Origin: Rhizoclosmatium globosum
Lineage: Eukaryota; Chytridiomycota; Chytridiomycetes; Chytridiales; Chytriomycetaceae
Length of the DNA: 39,056 nucleotides
NCBI GenBank assembly: GCA_002104985.1
Contig: MCGO01000289.1
Coordinates: forward strand, 1 to 39,056
Direction: 5' to 3'
Shown: positions 31,796-39,056 of the stretch, one piece after another
How positions within the stretch are numbered: position 1 is the first letter of the stretch
Layout: the number at the start of each line of letters is the position of its first letter
Position numbers and translations under genes: made by a program
Notes under the pieces: generated by a model
Told to the model about the DNA's origin: nothing
Seen by the model: only the letters and a program-made list of their open reading frames with translations
Database searches by the model: none

Positions 31796-33058
31796 TCAAT
31801 ATCTTTTCCACGTGAATCCAGGAGCTCCGTCTTTGGCATCAAACTCATTCCATCCAACTAACCGCAAACTCCAGCCAGCTTTCTTTGACGACAAAAGATC
31901 ACTTTCCGACATGTTTGCCGAAACTACTTTCAGCTCCCTTATTAAATTTTTCGGGCTTTCAATAACAGAAATGATGGAGAATAGGAGGGGGAGATCAAGC
32001 TCCTCAAAATTCGAAAACTCGAGAATCCGCAAAGAAGGACAGCTTCGTATAATTGTTACATAAAATCCGCTAAATGAACTGAGGACCAGGCGCGATAATC
32101 CTTGGATTCTTGGCAATATTAGAGCAATTGACTTGGGTAGTACGTCTGGCTTGATGATAAGCGAGTCCACATACGGCAATTCCGCCAACATTTCAGCAGC
32201 GGCCATCTTTCGAGGACCCTTTGAATCTCCGAACGTGTCAAAGTAGAGTGGGATTGTCAAATAACGTATCCTACTTAATCCCAAGCTTTATCCATCTATA
32301 TAAGAATTTCGAGACGCATTCAAACTCAAAATCAGGCGGATAATTATACGGGACGTCACCAATCATAACATTTTTTGGAAGTAGTGGTGCGATTTGGTCT
32401 AGATACTGAGGCTCGTATGGAAAAATATATGCGGATCCTCCATAATAATCGAGTTGACGAATTAAAAGGAAGAATGGAACCATACAACAAAGCGGTATCG
32501 TTGTTGGTGCATCATCATCCTCCTCTTCATCTTCCCCATACATCCCAAACTGTCCGTTAAAAGAATGGCCACTGTCTTCGTTGTCACTAATATCGCTATT
32601 ATTATCGTTTTCGTTCTGACCTTCAAGTTCTATTGTTGGAAGGCGGCCAATCTTTGACAAAGGGCCCACTGGAAACTCAAGTGTAGGCCAAAGCTGGCAC
32701 GGATCAAGATAGTATCCTGGAAAACACATTGCGACGTCATAGATAGCCTTGGAAAGATGCAAGTACTGTGGAAAGCAATGACACAGCCTCATAATCGACC
32801 TTCCATGAGTAAAGCCGATGATTCGATTGAGAATTTCCGGCGGGAGGTGCTGAAGAGAAGGTTTGTGACATGAAAGGTGGTTTGCGGAGCTGTGTCGTCA
32901 ACGAGGAGTGGGTAGGACAATGATAGCATCGCCTGTGGCGGCATCTTAAGCAAGGTTCGGTACATGTTGATTTCATCGAGCATTTCCGCCTTCCAGAGCT
33001 CAAGTTGGGCTGCGGATCGAATGCAGCATTTGCAGTTTGCCTGACAGGCTGAGTTCAT
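31796..33058 (-). pseudogene. F-box/LRR-like protein, paralogue 1, frame broken
   Basis: Member of a three-gene local family. The start (MNSACQANCKCCIRSAAQ at 33058) gives a Cys-rich head, CxCC-x-R-x-x-AQ-x-E-x-W-K, then DEINMYRTLLKMPP. The F-box follows (LQHLPPEILNRIIGFTHGRS, then CHCFPQYLHLSKAIYDVA), then an acidic linker, and a repeat region with leucine-rich-like units (VDSLIIKPDVLPKSIALIL, CPSLRILEFSNFEELDL). F-box proteins recruit substrates to SCF ubiquitin ligases; the substrate here is unknown. Frame changes lie near 32862-32864, an AAA run one base short, and near 32275, consistent with a two-base loss. Residue order matches the paralogues across both breaks. Confidence 0.6.
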
Positions 33059-33119
33059 GTTGAGATTAAAACTAGATTTATGCACAATGGATATATATTA
33101 TAAGCGAAAAAAAGAAAAC

Positions 33120-34944
33120 TTAAAACAACTTGTAAGTAATTCTCTGAATCCACTCTTTCGTAGTCTTTGGCTTTCCTTCCAGCTCAGCATTCTCAGCCAA
33201 ATCAGCTTCAGTCTCAACAAACTTTCCAGTTTCAAAGTCCATATCCTCAAAGCTTCAGCTTGAACCATGCAAAAGACCCTTACCGCTTTTGTGTCCCTCG
33301 TAAGCAGCGCGGCCGATGTACAGAATGAAAATAAGTGGAACACCAGAATAGATCCAAGAATTGTTCATCCACCAGTCCAAGTTGAAGTTTGTAACGTTAT
33401 AGAAAGTACCAAAGAGAATGAACGCTCCCAACGCGAATCCAATTACCAAAGAGAGGTAATCGGCGTAAGGGAAGAAAGGAGCAACATATGGCAAGTCCTC
33501 GAGCTTCTTGCCTTGAGCCAAGTAACCGCGACGGAAACGCAAGTGAGTAATCGAGATAATGTTCCAGGCAATCAAAATTCCAAGACCAGCCATGTTCGAT
33601 AAGAAGTTGAAAATCTGACCAGATCCAACCGCGTAACCTCCAATGACGAGATAATAGCAAAAAAACAGTAAGTCCCAAAGCATACACTGGAACACCGTTC
33701 TTGCTGACGTAGTTAAAGAACTTTGGCGCGTTTCCTTCATCGGCCAAACGCATCAGAGTACGTGAACAAGCGTAAAGAGCAGAGTTGGAAGCAGAAAGCG
33801 CAGCAACAATAATAACTGCGTTCATAACGTCAGCAGCGAATCGGATTCCGATAACGTTGTAAACATAGACGAAAGGCGATTGGGAAATTGGGTTGCTTGG
33901 GTTCAGAATCTTGGAGTCAGGTGGCAAAAGGAGACCAACGAGGAAGATGGAGATAATGTAGAAAACAATAATACGGACAAAGGTTCCTTGATGGCTCGAG
34001 GAACAGACTTTCGTGGGTTTGCCACCTCTCCAGATGTCACTCCGATAAGCTCAGTACCGGCGTACGAGAAGAAAGCGGTTACGAAACCACCGTAGACATG
34101 TTGGTGAATTGGTCCAATGGAGTAGCTCCCACGAAAGCTGGTGCCCAGTTCTTGAATCCAAGGAAACCTCCTCCACCGACACCAAACCAGACAAGCGTTC
34201 CAACAAGATGAAAAGAGAAATACGACAACTTTGATGAAGAAAGTGTGTACTCGACTTCAGCAAAGTGACGAACTCCTCCAAAGTTAACGAGAACCAAAGG
34301 AGCAAGGTAAACGGCAGACCAGACCCATCCTTGCACGTTTGTAGTCCAAAAAGTCATGAAGGAAGCAATAGCGGACAATTCAGCTGGAGTACAAAGGCCC
34401 ATGTCAACCAGTACTTTTACGCGAACGTTAGAGAAATCTTCAAAGAGCAAGTCAATACGTACGTTCCAACCAGATGCGAATCCAAGAGCTTCGTTAACAA
34501 ATCGAGCAGGCAAGTGCGAGAAAGCTCCATCAACAGGCAACAAAGTCGCCATCTCTCCCAACCCCGTAATCACTCCGAAGACCTGAATTCCAACGATTGC
34601 AAAACACAAGAGAGCTCCAACAGGTCCAGCATTGTACACTGCACCCCCTAATCAACAGCATCGCGATTAGTAAAACAGGGTTCTAAGGGCTTTCGATGTC
34701 AAAAACAAGCTCGTATACTCACAGACTTCTTGAGCAATCCAGTTCCAATACTTCCTCCAATAGCAATCATCTCCAAGTGCCTAGCCCGCATGTTACGGTG
34801 CAACTTGCTTCCCGGCTGCGTATGCACAACAACAACTTCGCCTTGATCGCCACCTTTCGTCGTATCCCATACTTGGTTCAGCTGTGGCAAAGAAGTATAT
34901 CTGGGAGACGAAATTTCGTGCATTGCTCTTTTTATGATGCCCAT
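33120..34944 (-). pseudogene. amino-acid permease (fungal AAT/YAT family), frame broken several times
   Basis: Plasma-membrane proton/amino-acid symporter of the APC superfamily. Likely start ATG at 34944 (MGIIKRAMHEISSPRY). Signature motifs are RNMRARHLEMIAIGGSIGTG (TM1), PVDGAFSHLPARFVNEALGF and GWN-YWLTWA across a 49-nt intron, [10 protein letters not shown] and [31 protein letters not shown] and APKFFNYVSKNGVPVYA, and RFRRGYLAQGKKLEDLPYVAPFFPY. The tail EWIQRITYKLF ends at 33120. Frame changes lie near 34395, 34245, 34210, 34085, 33990 and 33658 (a run of seven T), and probably near 33250; nearly all look like one-base losses in homopolymers. About 560 aa when read through. Substrate specificity cannot be read from sequence. 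It separates F-box copies 1 and 2. Confidence 0.78.
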
Positions 34945-35202
34945 GCAACCCCGTGCCGGATTGCGCAATAGCTGAAAATCGTTTTGAAACACAGTTGCCC
35001 CCTCAAAAAGTGGAGATGGGCGACTTAAAATGTGAAATTCGCGATGTGCACGGGTTCTTTCGAGAAGCCGTAAAACGAGGGTTTGTGATACGAAGGTTGA
35101 TCCGTTGAACTTCGTGGATGTTGAACAACGCCACTTGAAGAGCAAATCACAAGACAATGTATTCTTGTCTATACACCTTAGCCAATTATCAAGTCACGAA
35201 TA

Positions 35203-36211
35203 TCACGATTGCCGAATCCATTCAACAAACAATGAACCATTTTTGGAAACCACGGGTCCACACATCCATCCTTCCAACTCGTCACCAATCTCAAACAAAA
35301 CATTCCAATCTTCGCTTTGAAAGTTACCAAAGCGAAACGAAGAAAATCGTACGTATGTCACATGCTTGCAGAATGAAAGCTTCGACACCAAATCCGTCAG
35401 AATGTCAACGTCAAGTGTTGCCATCAAATCAAATAGCTCCAACTCTCGTAAATGAACGCAATCCTTCAATACACTCCAGTCAAAACCTTCTAAGCATCCA
35501 ACTCGTAGCTTTTTGAGATACTTCATTGTTGGCAGCGCTTTCGCAATCACAGCAGGGATTTTTAAGAAAAACGACAGTCCGCAATAGAAATCTCAGAAAG
35601 GATTTTAGCGGCTCTGTGACACACGTCAATTGGAGCAAAACAAAGATGAACATCAATCATTCGAATGAAACTCTTGATTCCCAACGACTTCCACTTCTCG
35701 AGCCATTCAGCAAAGTTATCAATATTTTTAACATTCACGGATATTTGAAACGGTACTATTTGAATGGTGACGAATTTTGGTAGCAGAGGAGCCACAATGC
35801 TCAAATGTTTTACACTGTAGGGTGCAATAACAACCCGCCGCCAAATCGATTCAAATATTTTGTCAGAGTATGAAGCTTAGTGAGAAGACGAGCAGGTATT
35901 CTTGGGACGGCAACGGTTCCTTCTTCACCTGAATCATCCTCGTCATGATAGTCTGAATCCCATCGTTCGTGAGCTTTGATACCGTTTGGTATTTTGAGGG
36001 ATGGCCATAGTGACTTGAGACGATGTACGCCTGAATAGAGTCCTGGGAATGAAGTTGCCACGTCATGGATGGCTTTAGAGAGCGGAAGATACTGCGGCAG
36101 GCTGTGGCAGAGAGCGAAGATCGAGTCGCCACTCGTGTAAGAAACAATAGTATCCAGAATCTCTCGTGGAAGGGATTGGAGGCTGTTGCGTGCGGGATGA
36201 TTTGGATTCAT
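35203..36211 (-). pseudogene. F-box/LRR-like protein, paralogue 2, frame broken
   Basis: Starts MNPNHPARNSLQSLPREI at 36211 and goes straight into the F-box (LPREILDTIVSYTSGDSIFA, CHSLPQYLPLSKAIHDVATS), lacking the Cys-rich head of copies 1 and 3. An acidic linker (DYHDEDDSGEEG) and leucine-rich-like units follow (LSIVAPLLPKFV, LKKLRVGCLEGFDWSVLKDC, LRELELFDLM). Frame changes near 35831 (a CCC run on the plus strand) and 35565 each fit one lost base; between them sequence follows copy 3 residue by residue. It lies 46 bp downstream of copy 3 on the same strand. Its shorter N-terminus may be real or hide an upstream exon. Confidence 0.6.
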
Positions 36212-36257
36212 TTCAAAACAATAAACTAAGCAGTTAAAAATGCAAGAGTACATTCAT

Positions 36258-37452
36258 TTAATTTCTATACCAGCAAACTCCCAGTGTTGGATCCTCCAGG
36301 CTCACGGGTTTGGAAGCCCATCCAACCAACTCCTGACATTTTGCATTCAACATATCCAAATCCACTTGCGAGAGCGCAAAGGATTGAAATCGCACTTCAT
36401 CGATGGACTCGCAGTGCGGAAGAACCGGTAACAAGTCTTCAACAGCCTGAATATCAACACCATCTTCCGAAACGGTAAAAGCAAGCACTCGAAGGCGAAC
36501 GCAATCTTTCAAAAAAGCGGAATTGAAACCGTCCAAGTCTCCGACATGTAATTCACGAAGATGGATCATTTCCGGCAACGATTTTTCAATGTCAAGGGAA
36601 TCATTCCAGGAAACGTCAAACCGCCAATTGGAATCTTGACCAAACATTTCGCAACCAATTCCGTATCTGGCTCTAGAATATCTTCGCTCAAATCGGCAGG
36701 AATATTCAACATCCCAATGAAGCTCTTGATTTTCAATGAGAGCCACTTCTTCAGCCAATGAGCAAATGTGTCCACATCGTAATCGTAGGAGATCTCCTCA
36801 GGAACTTCGTTGACAATAACTAATTTTGGCAGTAAGGGAGCCACACTCTCCAAGTGTTCCACACTGAAGGGAATAATTGAAGCACCGCCTCCATATCGAT
36901 CCAATTGCCTCGTCAATAAAAACAGCTTAAGAACATGACGCACAGGAATTTCCATGGGAATAAAATCGTCATCGTAGTTGAATACATCGTTTTCGTCTGT
37001 TGGGGTTGTTCGGCTTTTTCGATAGAACCAGATGGGAATTCAAGGATGGGCCAGAGCAACGTGGGACCCGAGTAGAAGCCAGGGAATGCAGTACCGACAT
37101 CATAAATAGCTTTTGAGAGTGGGAGATACTGGGGCAGACAGTGACAGAGAGGTATGATTGAGGAAGCATCCGTGTATGAAACGATACGATCCAAGATTTC
37201 CGGAGGCAGCGACTGGATTGAAAGAGTACTAGTCCTAGGAGTAGCAGTAGCAGTAGCAGCAGTAGTAGATGACAATGTGCAAGGCTGAGACAGAGCCAGT
37301 TCCGAAAGCAGAGGCAGTCTGAGCAGCTTTCTGTAAACATTCACTTCATCGAGAGTTTCCTGTTTCCAACGCTCAAACTGCGCAGTCATTCGCACGCAGC
37401 ATTCGCATTCTCCTTCATCAATTTGGGGACAGGTCGTTGAGCCAAGCATCAT
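36258..37452 (-). pseudogene. F-box/LRR-like protein, paralogue 3, frame broken
   Basis: Start MMLGSTTCPQIDEGECECCV at 37452. The Cys-rich head (ECECCVRMTAQFERWKQETL, DEVNVYRKLLRLP) matches copy 1, then a Thr/Ala tract, the F-box (IQSLPPEILDRIVSYTDASS, CHCLPQYLPLSKAIYDVG), and repeats (LLTRQLDRYGGGASIIPF, HLESVAPLLPKLVIV, IHLRELHVGDLDGFNSAFLK). Frame changes at the A-run complementary to 37015-37019 and at CC complementary to 36609-36610 each fit one lost base. The start codon is only 34 bp from the divergent TIR-like/TPR gene. A short gtagcagtagcag microsatellite-like tract (about 37235-37275) encodes the Thr/Ala region. Confidence 0.6.
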
Positions 37453-37486
37453 TTCATTGTTCAAAGAAAACAAAGAAAAGAAAGAA
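37453..37486. promoter_or_regulatory. very short divergent intergenic region
   Basis: 34 bp separate the ATG of F-box copy 3 (37452, minus) from the ATG of the TIR-like/TPR gene (37487, plus). The spacer is AG-rich and TATA-free. If both starts are right, the two promoters overlap each other's transcribed regions. Confidence 0.45.
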
Positions 37487-39050
37487 ATGTTGGACGGTGG
37501 ACTTCGTGGGCTTTCGCTCAACGAAGCTGCTGCGGACAAGTTCGATACTTTGGTTAGCGATCAACGGGTGTGTGCTTGTTTAAACTGCTGTCTATGTAGC
37601 ATAGTAGTAGTGGTAATAGTCCAGTGTGATCCCCTTATTTACATGAATTCAATAGAACCCAGCCTCATTCTGTCCATTTGGTGTCCGTTTATCACTTCTC
37701 GAAACTCTGATTGAAGATTGGGGTGGCAGGTCCATGCTCGAATCACTCACCACCCAATATGTGTGCACGCAATTCATTGCTCCAACCACTGCCAAGTCAA
37801 AGCTGCCTTTCATCGCAAAACTACTTCAGTCAACAGATCCAATCAAACAAGGCAGTGTTCATGATGCGGCCTGGTTCATATCTCATTCGGCTTCATCGCT
37901 CTTCCTAAATACTGTCGACGCTCTGTACGCTTTCTTTGATGGAAAAGGTCTTGATCGGGAAAGTGTCGTGGTCTGGATGAACATCTTTTCATCGTCCTTG
38001 CATATGGAGGAAGGGGAGAGGGACTTTGAAGGATACTCCAAAAACTGTACGGCTGCCATCAAACGAATGGAGAATGTCGTTCTTGTGATGCCAGAGTGGG
38101 AAGAACTTCGTATTCTTCAAAGGGCATGGGTGGTGTGCGAACTGTTTATTGTTACCGAAACGAACTCGAGCTTCCATATTGCGATGACTCCCGTGGTAAT
38201 GAATTCTACTGTCAAAACTGATCCATTGATTCTGACTATAGACTTCATTGGCACTCTCGGAATTGGTTCAAACGTCCCCCACATCCATTTACAACACTCT
38301 GTCTGGTCTTGCGACTGAATCCAGCTCGTGTCTGCTTCCAAAAGACCTTGCAGCCATAGTCACTCAAATAGAATTAACAAGTGGATTCTCAGAACTAAAT
38401 CGAAGACTCTGTGTCCTCATTTCACACTGGCTTCTGGCTCACCTCAATAATCTCCTGAAATCAGCTGAAACTCCCATCGACCGTGCCCTCCTTCAATTTG
38501 CTCTCGGAACTCTTCACGACCAAATGGGCAATATGCAACTCGCCCTTCCATTCCTTCTTGACTCATACGAAACCTACCTTTCAACAAAAATCCACAAAAC
38601 CGACCCCAGAGTTTCCCAAATAATTGAAATCGTAGACCCCACAAGCTCCCTCGAAGACTGCTTCGCTCTGGCAGCAGCTGCCCTCCAATCCGGCGACACA
38701 ACAACCGCCGAATCCCTCTTCCTCAAAACCATCCAATTCGGCGACAAAGTAGGCTACGAGCCATCCCCCGACTCCCCCGACTGTCTCCTCGAATCCGCAC
38801 AATACCTTAAAGACCTCTATAAATCCCAAAACCGAACCGACCTCTCAAAACAATTCGACAACCGCCTCCACCTCGCCGCCCTGTACAAACGCCACGGCCT
38901 CGTTCGCGGGTCCGAAGACTACGAACTCCAACGCGCAGAACTCGCTGCAAAACATTACGTCAAACCGGGGAATTGAGCGACGCGATTGCGAATTACTTGA
39001 TCCTACTACGCGTCCAGAAAGAGCATTTGGAGAATACGATTCCGCTGTGA
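37487..39050 (+). CDS. TIR-like-fold domain fused to TPR repeats, probable one-base break near the 3' end
   Basis: Exons 37487-37567, 37656-38195 and 38242 onward; all phases agree. After MLDGGLRGLSLNEAA and FCPFGVRLSLLETLIEDWGG, residues about 95-200 form a domain with an FISH-like strand (DAAWFISHSAS), LNTVDALYAFFDGK, VVVWMNIFSS, NVVLVMPEWEEL and LQRAWVVCELF. This order of strands and the W-x-x-C-E-L end recall TIR-type folds and a domain that often precedes tetratricopeptide repeats in chytrids and oomycetes. The rest is helical TPR-like (LLQFALGTLHDQMGNMQLAL, DCFALAAAALQSGDTTTAES). The frame meets TGA at 38974-38976, but TPR-like sequence continues one frame over (SDAIANYLILLRVQKEHLEN) to about 39050, consistent with one missing T. 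Function unknown; signalling is plausible. Confidence 0.62.
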
Positions 39051-39056
39051 TTACCA

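Noticed and set aside
38196..38241. Apparent frameshift in the middle of the TIR-like/TPR gene.
   Set aside because: A 46-nt GT-AG intron with correct phase explains it.
1..39056. CRISPR arrays, operons, bacterial promoters, origins.
   Set aside because: The DNA is eukaryotic nuclear; no regularly spaced repeat array with spacers was seen.

Overview
This is nuclear DNA of a fungus, most likely a zoosporic (flagellated) chytrid-type lineage. Genes are split by many short GT-AG introns, mostly about 43-57 nt, and are packed tightly, with 31-100 bp between many neighbours. A fungal-type Ppz phosphatase sits in the same window as genes for flagellar-axoneme proteins. A DHCR7-type delta7-sterol reductase also fits an early-diverging fungus. 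I assembled the gene models by hand from splice signals and family motifs; no database search was possible, and the genus is not identified.

Layout. 1-700: a remnant of a Ty3-type retrotransposon integrase inside 14-bp repeat arrays. 722-3571 (+): secreted subtilisin-like protease with a one-base frameshift. 3759-4001 (+): small single-span membrane protein. 4122-5152 (+): U3 snoRNP protein UTP11. 5184-6671 (-): SPATA17-like IQ-motif axonemal protein. 6767-10446 (-): long coiled-coil, probably axonemal, protein. 10649-12324 (+): DHCR7. 12388-13449 (+): membrane-associated methyltransferase-like protein. 13509-14122 (-): probable mitochondrial ribosomal protein uS3m. 14280-16143 and 16185-18122 (-): tandem GH5-like glycosidases whose catalytic domain is interrupted by a two-helix membrane insertion. 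18250-19134 (-): seven-helix membrane protein. tRNA-His and tRNA-Val follow. 19969-20245 (-): small putatively myristoylated protein. 20856-23179 (+): Ppz-type phosphatase. 23312-23947 (+): Ser/Thr-rich broken ORF. 24028-24472 (+): small putatively acylated protein. 24761-25917 (+): cytochrome b5 reductase. 26101-28645 (-): Rix1/PELP1-like protein. 29019-30945 (-): asparagine synthetase with about ten frame breaks. 31796-33058, 35203-36211 and 36258-37452 (-): three related F-box proteins, with a frame-broken amino-acid permease (33120-34944, -) between copies 1 and 2. 37487-39050 (+): a TIR-like-fold plus TPR protein running to the window end.

Themes. Ribosome biogenesis (UTP11, Rix1-like), flagellar axoneme (SPATA17-like plus coiled coil), sterol metabolism (DHCR7, cytochrome b5 reductase) and mannan-type polysaccharide metabolism (GH5 pair) are represented, but the genes do not form one pathway. 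The most unusual items are: (i) the GH5 pair, where a membrane hairpin separates the catalytic acid and nucleophile; (ii) a roughly 300-bp sequence upstream of two unrelated genes (20245 and 30945) that conserves two splice donors and an acceptor, so both transcripts may share a spliced 5' leader; (iii) a dense run of one-base deletions, nearly all in homopolymers, through 29-37 kb, which looks more like consensus error than gene death; and (iv) the TIR-like/TPR gene only 34 bp from a divergent F-box gene.
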